From Gammaproteobacteria bacterium (lineage in GTDB: Bacteria > Pseudomonadota > Gammaproteobacteria > Pseudomonadales > JAHEGP01): a stretch of 39,221 bases of DNA. Positions within the stretch are counted from its first letter, which is position 1. Each line of letters starts with the position of its first letter. The notes below the pieces were generated by a model. It was not told the origin of the DNA. It worked only from the letters and a program-made list of their open reading frames with translations, and did no database searches. Positions 28,800-39,221 of the stretch are shown here, one piece after another. The position numbers and the translations under genes were made by a program. The stretch covers positions 1-39,221 of the forward strand of contig JAUXCW010000003.1 in NCBI GenBank assembly GCA_030618705.1. Direction: 5' to 3'.

Positions 28800-30069
28800 A
28801 ACTGATACCCCGCCTGGCCAGAGACGCCATCGTCTCGGATACTGTATAAAAAGAGCCGGCAACCAACAGGCGGTCCCCCGCTTCCAGCGCTGACAAGGCA
28901 CACTCCAGCGCTTCATCCGTACTGGTCATACACCGATACCTGCACGGCGCTATATCGCTCGCCACGTCGCCGCAGGATCTGGCGCGGCCCGCCCGCAACT
29001 GCGGCAACCACCAATCACCATCGATGTACAGCTGCAATGCAGCGGCGCATTCAGCCACCCGTTTTCCCTCTAGCATAGCAAAAATAATATGGGTTTTACC
29101 GCTGACCGGTGAGGCCTTCAAAACCTCGGCCAGGCGCTTCATCGCCGCCGGGTTGTGGGCGACATCCAACAGGATGCTCCCGTACCGCGTGTCCAGGAAC
29201 TGGCAGCGACCGCCGAGGTCAAGCCCCTCGAGCGCCTGGCTCACCAGGGCTGGCCGGGGCTGTTCCAACAACAGGTAACAAGCCTGTATGGCGGCCGCAA
29301 GCGCATCCGGGTGGAGTGCGAGCTGACCCTGTCCACACACCTCATGCGAGCTACCAGCGGAGTCCCGGCCCCGCCAGCGCCAACCGGCGGAATCCTGCTG
29401 CAAGAAAAAATCCACCCCTTTCTGTAACCAGTTTACGCCCTTCTCCGAGGCGGCATCCAGCAGGCCCTCGGGCGGTTCTGCCTCGGCGCAGATTACCGGC
29501 ACACCGGTGCGAAAGACACCGGCCTTCTCCCGTGCGATCGCATCGCGATCGGTTCCCAGCCAGTTCTCGTGGTCAAGTTGGATATTAGTCACCACGACCA
29601 GCTCGGCATCGACGATATTGACCGCATCGAGACGACCACCCAGGCCGACTTCCAGCAGACAGATATGGGGTTGATACTGGGAAAAACAATACAGTGCCGC
29701 CAGGGTGGTAAATTCAAAATAGGTCAGCGCCACACCGTTCCGCGCTCGCTCGACCTCGCTGAAGGCGTGGCATAGCGTATCGTCGTCTACCGGCTCGCCG
29801 TCGAGGACGATACGCTCATTAAAAACCTGCAAGTGCGGCGAGGTATAGGAGGCGACAGACAGGCCGTGTTTTAACAGAATCGACTGCAGTGCAGCGACAG
29901 TACTGCCCTTGCCGTTGGTTCCGGCCACAACCACCAGCTGCGGTGCTCGTAAATCCAGAGCCAGCCTTTGCGCCACCGCTTGCACTCGCTCCAGGCCGAG
30001 TTCGATTTCCTCCGGATGCAATTGCTCGATGCGTTCGAGCCAAGCCGCCAGTGTCAATGCCTGACTCAA
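28792..30069 (-). CDS. folC: bifunctional folylpolyglutamate synthase/dihydrofolate synthase
   Basis: 425 aa; [64 protein letters not shown]. Confidence 0.97.
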   Translation of the reverse strand: MSQALTLAAWLERIEQLHPEEIELGLERVQAVAQRLALDLRAPQLVVVAGTNGKGSTVAALQSILLKHGLSVASYTSPHLQVFNERIVLDGEPVDDDTLCHAFSEVERARNGVALTYFEFTTLAALYCFSQYQPHICLLEVGLGGRLDAVNIVDAELVVVTNIQLDHENWLGTDRDAIAREKAGVFRTGVPVICAEAEPPEGLLDAASEKGVNWLQKGVDFFLQQDSAGWRWRGRDSAGSSHEVCGQGQLALHPDALAAAIQACYLLLEQPRPALVSQALEGLDLGGRCQFLDTRYGSILLDVAHNPAAMKRLAEVLKASPVSGKTHIIFAMLEGKRVAECAAALQLYIDGDWWLPQLRAGRARSCGDVASDIAPCRYRCMTSTDEALECALSALEAGDRLLVAGSFYTVSETMASLARRGISFE

Positions 30070-30953
30070 GCGGCAGGTAACTTGCTGAGCTTTCTTAACA
30101 AGCCCCCCACCGTGGGCTTTATCTCCTGGCGATGCAGGATCATATCGATGGCGCCGTGCTCAAGCAGGAACTCGCTGCGCTGGAACCCCTTGGGCAGTTT
30201 CTGGCGGATGGTCTGCTCGATGATGTTGGGCCCGGCAAAACCGGCTCGAGCGCTGGGCTCAGCGACATTGATATCACCGAGCATGGCCAGGCTGGCCGAT
30301 ACACCGCCGTAGGTGGGGTCGGTAATTACCGACACGTAGGGCACCCCCGCCAGTTTCATTCTCTCCAGAACGGCACTGGTTTTGGCCATCTGCATCAGCG
30401 AAATCAGCGCTTCTTGCATGCGGGCGCCGCCGGTGGCGGTAAAACAGACGAGGGGCATGCGCTCCTCCAACGCAAGTTGCGCCGCGCGGGTGAACCGCTC
30501 GCCCACGGCGTAACCCATGGAGCCACCGTGAAAATTGAATTCGAAGGCCGCAGCCACGACGGGCATTCCGTCGACCATGCCGCGCATTGCTACCAGCGCG
30601 TCTTTTTCGCCGGTGGCCTTCTGCGCGGCGGCGAGACGGTCGCGGTATTTTTTGACGTCCTTGAACTTCAGGGTATCCCTGGGCTCTATCTCGACCCCCA
30701 CTTCCTCACGTCCCTCCTCATCGAGGAAGGTATCAAGCCGCCGGCGGGCCCCGATCCGCATGTGATGATCGCACTTGGGGCAGACATTCAGATTGCGTTC
30801 CAGCTCCGGCCGGTACAACACCGCCTCACATTTGACGCACTTTTTCCACAGCCCCTCCGGAACGGCAGAGCCCTGTCGCGCATCGGAGTCCTGCTGCTCT
30901 TGGTCAGATTCACTTTTAACGATGGACGGAAGTATTTTGTCTATCCAACTCAT
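30066..30953 (-). CDS. accD: acetyl-CoA carboxylase carboxyltransferase subunit beta
   Basis: Start [15 protein letters not shown]; Zn finger [41 protein letters not shown]. Confidence 0.97.
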   Translation of the reverse strand: MSWIDKILPSIVKSESDQEQQDSDARQGSAVPEGLWKKCVKCEAVLYRPELERNLNVCPKCDHHMRIGARRRLDTFLDEEGREEVGVEIEPRDTLKFKDVKKYRDRLAAAQKATGEKDALVAMRGMVDGMPVVAAAFEFNFHGGSMGYAVGERFTRAAQLALEERMPLVCFTATGGARMQEALISLMQMAKTSAVLERMKLAGVPYVSVITDPTYGGVSASLAMLGDINVAEPSARAGFAGPNIIEQTIRQKLPKGFQRSEFLLEHGAIDMILHRQEIKPTVGGLLRKLSKLPAA

Positions 30954-30985
30954 GGGCGGCCCTACCTGATCGTGAGATGTGTATT

Positions 30986-31813
30986 CTACACTGTGTCGAT
31001 GGCGCTGCGAATAGCCGATAGTAAACCGGTCATCGGGTCGAGCATGGCTTGTATTTCGGTGACGCCGGCACTCGCCTGCCGGGAAACGCTGTCCACCAGC
31101 GCACTGCCGACGACAACGCCATCGCACAAGGGCGCAATGGCTCTCGCGCTGTCCGCGTCCCTGATACCAAAGCCCACGGTCACCGGCAGGTCGGTGTACT
31201 GCCGTATCAGCGCCAGTTTATCCCGCACCGAATTCACATCCAGGTGAGATGCACCGGTAACGCCCTTCAAGGAGACATAGTAGAGATAACCGGAGGCATG
31301 CTTGCAGAGATACTCCACCCTGGCCTCGGTCGTCGTCGGCGCCAATAACAGGATAGTGTCGATGCCGTGGGAAGCGAGTATCTGGCGGGCTTCACACCCC
31401 TCCTCCGGGGGTAAATCGACCGTCAGCAGGGCATCCACACCGGCATCGGAGGCCAATTCGGCAAACACCCCGGGACCCATCACCTCAACCGGATTGGCGT
31501 AACCCATCAAGACCACCGGAGTATCACTATCGCGCTGGCGAAACTGCGCCACCATGGCAATGACGTCCCGCAGGCTGACACCGTGCTCGAGGGCGCGCTC
31601 ATGGGCGAGTTGAATCACCGGCCCCTCCGCCATGGGATCGGAAAAAGGTACGCCCAATTCGATGATATCCGCTCCGGCGGCAACCATCGCATGCATGGCC
31701 GGTACCGTGACCTCCTGCCGGGGGTCTCCCGCCACCAGGTAGGGAATGAGCGCCTTGCGCTGCGCCTGCTGTAGTTGAGTAAATCGTGTTGCGATACGAG
31801 ACAAGTGGATCAC
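30986..31813 (-). CDS. trpA: tryptophan synthase alpha chain
   Basis: 275 aa; [55 protein letters not shown]. Confidence 0.97.
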   Translation of the reverse strand: MIHLSRIATRFTQLQQAQRKALIPYLVAGDPRQEVTVPAMHAMVAAGADIIELGVPFSDPMAEGPVIQLAHERALEHGVSLRDVIAMVAQFRQRDSDTPVVLMGYANPVEVMGPGVFAELASDAGVDALLTVDLPPEEGCEARQILASHGIDTILLLAPTTTEARVEYLCKHASGYLYYVSLKGVTGASHLDVNSVRDKLALIRQYTDLPVTVGFGIRDADSARAIAPLCDGVVVGSALVDSVSRQASAGVTEIQAMLDPMTGLLSAIRSAIDTV

Positions 31814-31835
31814 CCGCTAAATGTTGTGGTGGTGT

Positions 31836-33044
31836 TTAAAACTCGATACCGTCGATATCGGCGACGGTATGAATATCCTTGTCACCGCGACCCGAAAGAT
31901 TCACCACGATCACCTCGTTGGAGGTCATGCGGCGGGCGAGCTTGTCAGCGTAGGCCAGTGCGTGGCTGGACTCCAGTGCGGGTATTATCCCCTCGACCAG
32001 GGTAAGCTCACGGAATGCGTTCAGCGCCTCGTCGTCGGTGATACTGACATACTCGACCCGACCGACATCTTTCAACCAGGCGTGTTCCGGGCCGACCCCC
32101 GGGTAATCCAACCCCGCCGAAACGGAGTGTGTGTGAATAATCTGGCCGTTGTCGTCTTCCATCAGGTAGGTGCGATTGCCATGTAGTATCCCTGGTCGCC
32201 CCGCGCAAAGCGGTGCCGCGTGCCGGCCGGTCTCCAGTCCGTCACCCGCGGCCTCTACGCCGTACATCGCGACCGAGGCATCATCCAGGAAGGGATAAAA
32301 CAAACCGATGGCGTTGGAACCGCCACCGACACAAGCAACCAGCGCATCGGGCAGTCCGCCCGTCTGCTCCAGGCACTGCAGCTTCGTTTCCCGACCGATG
32401 ACCGACTGGAAGTCTCGCACCAACATGGGGTACGGATGCGGCCCCGCCACCGTGCCGATAATATAAAAGGTATCGTCGACATTGGTGACCCAGTCGCGCA
32501 TCGCCTCGTTCATGGCGTCCTTGAGGGTTTTGGAGCCCGAGGTCACCGGGATGACCTCGGCCCCCAGCAGTTTCATGCGATAGACATTGAGCGACTGGCG
32601 CCGAATGTCCTCTTCGCCCATATACACCTGGCAGCTCAGGCCGAGACGCGCGGCAATCGTGGCGGTGGCCACGCCATGCTGTCCGGCTCCGGTTTCCGCG
32701 ATCACCCGGGTTTTACCGGAGTATTTGGCCAACAGCCCCTGGCCGACGGTGTTGTTGACCTTATGGGCCCCGGTATGATTGAGATCCTCGCGCTTGAGAA
32801 AGATGCGAGCGCCGCCCGCGCGCTGGCTCCAACGCTCGGCAAAATACAGTGGTGACGGTCTGCCGACGTAGTGCGCCAGGTCGTGGTCGAGTTCCCGGAG
32901 AAAGGATGCACTAGCCTTCAACTCCGCGTAACTGCGCTCCAGCTCGTCCAGCGCGGCGATCAGGGTTTCCGACACAAAGCGCCCGCCATAGGGCCCGTAG
33001 TGACCGCCGGCGTCCGGCTGATTGGTGTAGCACTGCTGGGTCAT
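31836..33044 (-). CDS. trpB: tryptophan synthase beta chain
   Basis: 402 aa; [35 protein letters not shown] (PLP Lys), [12 protein letters not shown]. Confidence 0.98.
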   Translation of the reverse strand: MTQQCYTNQPDAGGHYGPYGGRFVSETLIAALDELERSYAELKASASFLRELDHDLAHYVGRPSPLYFAERWSQRAGGARIFLKREDLNHTGAHKVNNTVGQGLLAKYSGKTRVIAETGAGQHGVATATIAARLGLSCQVYMGEEDIRRQSLNVYRMKLLGAEVIPVTSGSKTLKDAMNEAMRDWVTNVDDTFYIIGTVAGPHPYPMLVRDFQSVIGRETKLQCLEQTGGLPDALVACVGGGSNAIGLFYPFLDDASVAMYGVEAAGDGLETGRHAAPLCAGRPGILHGNRTYLMEDDNGQIIHTHSVSAGLDYPGVGPEHAWLKDVGRVEYVSITDDEALNAFRELTLVEGIIPALESSHALAYADKLARRMTSNEVIVVNLSGRGDKDIHTVADIDGIEF

Positions 33045-33694
33045 TGCCTTTTCACTCCCGAGATCGACTGGTCCGCCGCCTGGACCTGCTCTATAAAACG
33101 CCTTATCTTCTCCCCGTCCTTGATGCCTTTTCCCCGCTCCACGCCACCACTGACATCCACCGCGTAGGGTTGAAGCGTTCGAATCGCCTGGCCGACGTTG
33201 TCAGCATCGAGGCCCCCCGCCAATACGAAGGACTCGCGCAGGGAGGCGGGAACCAGCTTCCAGTCGAAGGTCACGCCGGTGCCACCGGGCATGCCGGGCT
33301 GGAAACTATCGAGCAATAAGCCGCGGGCGTCCTGGTAGCAGGCCGCCTGGCCTTCGATATCGGTCTCCCGCTGGACACGCAGCGCCTTGATATAGGGGCG
33401 ACCGAAGCCACGGCAGTAGTCTGCCGCTTCGTCACCATGGAACTGCAATAAATCCGGTTTTACCGTGTCCAGCACCCGACACACGTCCTCCTCCGCCGCA
33501 TCGACGAACAGTGCCACGACATCGACAAACGCCGGCACCAGCCGGGCTATCTTCGCCGCGGACTCGACATCGACATAGCGAGGGCTGGGCTCATAGAAAA
33601 CCAGCCCGATGGCATCGACGCCCTCGGCGACGGCGCGGGCGGCGTCCTCCTGGCGAGTCAGTCCACAAACCTTGATGCGAGTTCGATACGGCAT
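33041..33694 (-). CDS. trpF: phosphoribosylanthranilate isomerase
   Basis: [74 protein letters not shown]; 4-nt overlap with trpB. Confidence 0.97.
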   Translation of the reverse strand: MPYRTRIKVCGLTRQEDAARAVAEGVDAIGLVFYEPSPRYVDVESAAKIARLVPAFVDVVALFVDAAEEDVCRVLDTVKPDLLQFHGDEAADYCRGFGRPYIKALRVQRETDIEGQAACYQDARGLLLDSFQPGMPGGTGVTFDWKLVPASLRESFVLAGGLDADNVGQAIRTLQPYAVDVSGGVERGKGIKDGEKIRRFIEQVQAADQSISGVKRQ

Positions 33695-33782
33695 AATGCG
33701 GGAAAACGATTCGCCCATGGGAAAAGCGGCGCATAATACCAGAAACAGGGTCGGGTTGTTACTTGGCGCCCGGCGAAAAGCC

Positions 33783-34601
33783 CTATATAAAGCCCAGGTC
33801 CGGCGCGGCGGCATAAGCCGGCAATCCGCAATCCCGGGGGTACAGCGCGCCCATAAAGTAAAGGCCATGGGGAGGCGCCGTGACGCCACCGAGCCTCCGG
33901 TCCCTGGCTTGCAGAACCTCCAGCGCCCATCCCGGCGCCTGCCTGCCGCCGCCCACCGCCATCAACACCCCGGCGATATTACGGATCATATGCATGAGGA
34001 AAGCGTTGGCCTCGATATCCAGCACCACCAGGGAACCCTCTCGCCGCACGGTGATGGCGTCGACATCCCGGATTGCGCTCCGGGATTGGCAGGCCGCCGC
34101 CCGGTAAGCGGTAAAGTCATGGCTCCCGACCAGGTGCTGGGCCTCGCTGTGCATCAATTCGGCGGACAGCGGCAAGCATTGCCAGGTAACCTTGCCCGCC
34201 AGTACGGCGGTGCGCACCGGATGATTGTAGATAACATAGCGATAGCGCCGTTTAAAGGCATCGAAACGGGCGTGGAAATCCGGCGATACCGACCTCACCC
34301 AGCGCACACAGACGTCGGCGGGCAAGGCCGTATTGGTGCCCATCAGCCACGCCTTGTCCGGCCGCGCGGCGGTGGTATCGAAGTGGATGACCTGGCCCAT
34401 GGCGTGAACGCCGGTATCGGTGCGCCCGGCGCAATGGGTTCTCACCGGGTGATCGGCAACGCGGGAGAGGGCTTGTTCGAGGCTGGCCTGTACTGTCGGC
34501 AGCTCCGGGTCCTTCTGCAGCTGCCAGCCATGGAAGGCGCTGCCGCAGTACTCAATGCCAAGTGCGACGCGCTGGGGCGTCGCACCGGTATCGCGGGTCA
34601 C
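33783..34601 (-). CDS. truA: tRNA pseudouridine(38-40) synthase
   Basis: 272 aa; ALGIEYCGSAFHGWQLQ; catalytic CAGRTDTGVHAMGQVIHF. Confidence 0.97.
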   Translation of the reverse strand: MTRDTGATPQRVALGIEYCGSAFHGWQLQKDPELPTVQASLEQALSRVADHPVRTHCAGRTDTGVHAMGQVIHFDTTAARPDKAWLMGTNTALPADVCVRWVRSVSPDFHARFDAFKRRYRYVIYNHPVRTAVLAGKVTWQCLPLSAELMHSEAQHLVGSHDFTAYRAAACQSRSAIRDVDAITVRREGSLVVLDIEANAFLMHMIRNIAGVLMAVGGGRQAPGWALEVLQARDRRLGGVTAPPHGLYFMGALYPRDCGLPAYAAAPDLGFI

Positions 34602-34612
34602 CGGGAGAAAAT

Positions 34613-36958
34613 CTAGCTGGCGATGTCGCGCAGCAGGGTATTGGCTTCCTCGACTTGCACCTCGGAGCCGTCTTGCAGCACTTCTTCGAGGATATCCCGC
34701 GCACCATCGACATCACCCATGTCGACATAAGCGCGAGCCAGGTCGAGCTTGGTCGCGATCTCGTCACCATCGACCATTTCGCTGAGATTGTCGTCGAGGT
34801 CATCGCCGGCATCGAGCATATCCGCCAATGCCGAGGCATTGTCCCCTTGCCGGGTATCGCCGTCATCCGGCTGGATATCAAAATCCAGGTTGTCCAGCTC
34901 GGCATTAGTCTCGGCATTGGTTTCGGCATTGTCCGGGCTGACCCCGGTAGAATCCGACGGCAGGCTGATGTCGAAATCGAGACCGGCATCGTCTTCCAGG
35001 TCAAGATTGTCCACTGCCAGGTCCAGGGCTGTGTGCTGGGCAGTGTCATCCAGGCTGTCAACGTCGGACAGGTCGAAATCGAGGTCAAAATCGAGGTCAG
35101 TGTTGTCGATTTCCTCGTCCAGCGCCGCTTCCTCATCGCTCTCACCGGTAGTTGAAAACAGTGTGCTATCCGTTTCCGAACCCGCCTGCAGCCAGCCCTT
35201 GCCCACCGCCAGTTCATCGGCCAGATGCAGGCTGTCATTGTTCCCCGACGCTGCGAGGCCGGCATAGACTTCATTGAATTCTGACTCGCGATCCAGTTCG
35301 GCAAAAATCGACATCAATTTCAGTTGTAGCTCATCACGGCCCGGTTCTTTTTCGATAGCCTTTTGCAGCATCACCACCGCGTCGTCATGGCGATCATAAC
35401 TGCAGTACATTTCCGCTTCGGCAAGCGGGTCGAATTGCGCCGCATCGCTGTCGTCCTGTTCCGGCCCGGCGTCCAGGGTACTGAGTTGCGGCTCCTCGCT
35501 ATCGAGCTCATCCGCAGCCTGTTCACCGCTGGTATCTCCGACAAGGGTGGCAAAAACAGCGGCGGTATCATCTTCTGGCTGGTCTTCGTCCTCAGCCACG
35601 GCGAGTGCTTGCTGCCAATCTCCGTCGTCGCCGTCTTCTGCGGAACGTCGTTTCATCATCAGGCCGGCCGCGGCCAATAGCACCAACAAGCCAAATCCCC
35701 CGAGGTAGAGCGGGCTCATCAGCCTATCCATAATGCCCGGCTGGCTCTCTTGCTCCACGATCTCGCTTGCCGGCATATCCGCTGGCGCGGAATCCTCGGC
35801 GAAATTTCTGTCTACCGGCGCAGCTTCACTGGCGCTTGCCTCCTGCTCCAACCGGCCTTGCAACGACGCCAGCTGTGAATCCTTGAGTTCGATCAGCTTT
35901 TCCAGGGTATCGATCTGGCCTTCCAGGTCGGAGAGCCGACCATCGAGCTCGTTATTCTCCCGGCTGGCCCGGTCCAGCTTTTCCTGGGCCGCATTGAGAT
36001 CGCTGCGCACTGCCTCGACATCAGCCGCCTCGTCGCTGCCGCCACTGCTGCCGGCGACACTGGAGTCGGCCGTCGCGGCGCTGGACAGCTTCATATAGCC
36101 TTCATCCGCCGCCTTGGCCTGTGAACTCTGGACTGCGGCGGTATCACCAGCCTCCAGCGGTGCTGTCGAGCCGGTTTTCCACGCCTCGTTCTGCATCGCC
36201 ACCGCCTGGATGGCTTGCTGTTTACTCAATTCGTCTAATTGCTCGGCGCTGGGCAGGCGCAACACCTGGCCACTGCGCAGACCATTGATATTCTGGCGGG
36301 CAAAGGCCCTGGGGTTATTGCGGTAGATCGCCATCATGGTTTGCTGCATGCTGGCTCCGGCAGGCCTGGCGCGAGACGCCAGACGCCACAGGGTATCGCT
36401 CTTCTGGGTGACGATCTCACCCTCTACCGGCGCCGGCAGCGGCAGTGCAGCCGCACTAGATGCGGGCGCAGGGACTCGCGCCCTGGCAGGAGCGGGTTTT
36501 ACCGCCGATTGCCTGGCCTGGGTATTGACCGCGGGGGCCGGTGTGGCCGTCGCCTTATCGGTAAAAACCGGCAGGTCAACCAGCACGGTATACTCTCGCA
36601 ACATGCGCCCGGCGGGCCAGCGGGCTTCGAGAATAAAATCGAGATAGGGTTCCCGCACCAGCCGCTTGGAGCTGATTTTAACGATCCCGTTACCCTTGCC
36701 GTCCAGCTGAACCGTAAATTTCAGATCGCTGAGAAAAAAGACTCGCTCCACTCCGGCGCGGTCGAAATCCTCCGAGGCCGCCAGTTTGACGGCGATTTGC
36801 TGTGCGTTCAAATCACCCAGGTTGTTGAGGGAAACCTCGGCCTGGAAGGGTTGATTGAGGCCGGATTTCAGCTCCATTTCCCCCAGACCCAGTGCGCTGA
36901 CCACCGACGCGTGCAGCGTACTAACCGCAAAGACAACTCCGGCAAGCTTTCGAACCAT
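34613..36958 (-). CDS. fimV: FimV/HubP-like polar protein
   Basis: 781 aa; N-terminal LGEMELKSGLNQPFQAEVSL...; LysM-like DTLWRLASRARP; TM; long acidic linker; C-terminal KLDLARAYVDMGDVDGARDILEEVLQDG. Confidence 0.92.
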   Translation of the reverse strand: MVRKLAGVVFAVSTLHASVVSALGLGEMELKSGLNQPFQAEVSLNNLGDLNAQQIAVKLAASEDFDRAGVERVFFLSDLKFTVQLDGKGNGIVKISSKRLVREPYLDFILEARWPAGRMLREYTVLVDLPVFTDKATATPAPAVNTQARQSAVKPAPARARVPAPASSAAALPLPAPVEGEIVTQKSDTLWRLASRARPAGASMQQTMMAIYRNNPRAFARQNINGLRSGQVLRLPSAEQLDELSKQQAIQAVAMQNEAWKTGSTAPLEAGDTAAVQSSQAKAADEGYMKLSSAATADSSVAGSSGGSDEAADVEAVRSDLNAAQEKLDRASRENNELDGRLSDLEGQIDTLEKLIELKDSQLASLQGRLEQEASASEAAPVDRNFAEDSAPADMPASEIVEQESQPGIMDRLMSPLYLGGFGLLVLLAAAGLMMKRRSAEDGDDGDWQQALAVAEDEDQPEDDTAAVFATLVGDTSGEQAADELDSEEPQLSTLDAGPEQDDSDAAQFDPLAEAEMYCSYDRHDDAVVMLQKAIEKEPGRDELQLKLMSIFAELDRESEFNEVYAGLAASGNNDSLHLADELAVGKGWLQAGSETDSTLFSTTGESDEEAALDEEIDNTDLDFDLDFDLSDVDSLDDTAQHTALDLAVDNLDLEDDAGLDFDISLPSDSTGVSPDNAETNAETNAELDNLDFDIQPDDGDTRQGDNASALADMLDAGDDLDDNLSEMVDGDEIATKLDLARAYVDMGDVDGARDILEEVLQDGSEVQVEEANTLLRDIAS
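34898..34933. repeat. 12-bp tandem repeat (3 imperfect copies) inside fimV
   Basis: ctcggcattagt / ctcggcattggt / ttcggcattgtc; encodes NAETNAETNAE. Confidence 0.75.
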
Positions 36959-37160
36959 GACTCTCTACCCTATTATGTGGTTTCTGGAAACTGCCAGAAA
37001 ACGTGACACCTTCCCCTTATTGGCTGTGGCCATGTAAACAATACCAGCGCCAGCAACCGGACACTTTTCGTATATTTGTACTCAAGTATTCATTACGCGC
37101 AGGTTTTTCGCAAGAAATTGACCTTATCCTCGGCAAGAATGCGAAACAACGCAGGTTAAT

Positions 37161-37182
37161 GGCTTGATTTCCGGATCAAGCC
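37161..37182. terminator. hairpin between asd and fimV (GGCTTGAT-ttccgg-ATCAAGCC), possible terminator or mRNA structure
   Basis: Perfect 8-bp stem, 6-nt loop; no strong T-run on either strand. Confidence 0.35.
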
Positions 37183-37228
37183 TAACTGTACACTCCAGGC
37201 CAGGCCGCCCGTTTTCACCCTCAAACGG

Positions 37229-38341
37229 CTAGAGCCGCCCTCTTATTATCGCCAACATGCGTCTCAGTGGCTCGGCGGCCCCCCATAACAACTGATCACC
37301 CACGGTAAACACCGACAGGTACTGCGGCCCCATATTGAGTTTGCGAATGCGCCCCGCAGGTACCCTCAAGTGTCCTGTCACCGCTGTCGGCGTCAGGTGT
37401 TCGAGGCTTTCAGCGCGGTGATTCGGTACGACTTCCACCCAATCATTGGCCTGCCCGATGATTGCCGTCACTTCATCGAGGGGCACATCACGCTTGAGCT
37501 TAACGGTCAAGGCCTGGCTATGGCAGCGCATGGCGCCGATGCGCACGCAGGTGCCGTCCACCGATACCGGTTGGGACTGCAGCCCCAGCAACTTGTTGGT
37601 TTCGGCCTGTCCTTTCCATTCCTCCCTGCTCTGGCCGTTTTCCACCTCGCTGTCAATCCAGGGCAGCAAACTACCGGCCAGCGGTGCGCCAAAGCAATCG
37701 ACGGGAAATTCCCCGGCGCGCATACACGCCAGCAGCTGGCGGTCGATGGCGAGAATATCCGACTCGGGGCTGTCCAGCTGTTGCGCCACCGAGTGGTGAA
37801 TGGCTCCCATTTGCCGGATGAGTTCCCGCATATTGCGCGCCCCCGCGCCGGAGGCGGCCTGGTAGGTCTGGGAGTTCACCCACTCGACCAGGTCGGCCTG
37901 GAACAAACCGCCAATCGCCATCAGCATCAGGCTTACCGTACAATTTCCGCCCACGTAGGTACGCACACCCCGCGCCATGGCCTCGTCGATCAGGCCCCGG
38001 TTGACCGGGTCCAGCACAATGACTGCAGTATCGTCCATGCGCAGGCTCGACGCCGCATCGATCCAGTAACCGTTCCAGCCACTTGCGCGCAGCGCGGCGT
38101 AGACCTCGCCGGTATAATCGCCACCCTGGCACGACACCACCACGTCCATTGCCGCCAACCGGGCAATATCTTTCGCATCTTGCAACGGTCCCGCGGCAAC
38201 ACCCACCCCGGGGCTGTCACCGCCGATATTTGATGTGGTAAAAAAGGTCGGCGCCAGGCCCTGAAAATCATTTTCGGCCCGCATTCGCTCCAGCAATACC
38301 GAGCCGACCATGCCCCGCCAGCCAGTGAATCCCACTTTCAT
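37229..38341 (-). CDS. asd: aspartate-semialdehyde dehydrogenase
   Basis: Start [26 protein letters not shown]; catalytic [13 protein letters not shown]. Confidence 0.97.
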   Translation of the reverse strand: MKVGFTGWRGMVGSVLLERMRAENDFQGLAPTFFTTSNIGGDSPGVGVAAGPLQDAKDIARLAAMDVVVSCQGGDYTGEVYAALRASGWNGYWIDAASSLRMDDTAVIVLDPVNRGLIDEAMARGVRTYVGGNCTVSLMLMAIGGLFQADLVEWVNSQTYQAASGAGARNMRELIRQMGAIHHSVAQQLDSPESDILAIDRQLLACMRAGEFPVDCFGAPLAGSLLPWIDSEVENGQSREEWKGQAETNKLLGLQSQPVSVDGTCVRIGAMRCHSQALTVKLKRDVPLDEVTAIIGQANDWVEVVPNHRAESLEHLTPTAVTGHLRVPAGRIRKLNMGPQYLSVFTVGDQLLWGAAEPLRRMLAIIRGRL

Positions 38342-38366
38342 TCTGCTTACCCTCCAGTCGTCGCGG

Positions 38367-39221
<855 letters not shown>

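Noticed and set aside
30132-31247. 371-aa + strand ORF opposite accD/trpA
   Set aside because: Antisense to two conserved genes; no domain signature.
37370-38233. 287-aa + strand ORF opposite asd
   Set aside because: Shadow ORF inside asd; His/Gln-rich antisense-type composition.

Overview
Chromosomal segment of a gammaproteobacterium (organism inferred from gene content and order, not from a search), mostly conserved housekeeping loci. About 30 CDSs are supported. Left part (1-7345, + strand): a 5'-truncated alpha/beta hydrolase, a WS/DGAT acyltransferase with a long Lys/Arg/Ala-rich tail, a hotdog thioesterase, and a type I secretion ABC transporter/HlyD pair with no visible substrate or TolC. 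Middle: an MFS-PlsC fusion (-), cysS and glnS (-), ppiB and lpxH (+), two small unknown ORFs, miaE (-), acnB (+), and tgpA-like/DUF58/MoxR (-). A GFA-family gene follows. Then comes an AT-richer islet (about 22.8-24.86 kb) with a leucine-rich-repeat putative lipoprotein, a 49-codon ORF and a near-perfect 54-bp palindrome resembling REP/RAYT elements. Right part (-): metZ, purF, cvpA, dedD-like SPOR gene, folC, accD, trpA, trpB, trpF, truA, fimV, asd and leuB (truncated by the window edge). Best leads: the basic tail on the WS/DGAT, the orphan T1SS pair, the MFS-PlsC fusion lacking the catalytic His, the LRR islet with its palindrome, and a terminator-like hairpin just upstream of the MoxR operon. 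No confirmed new system is claimed.
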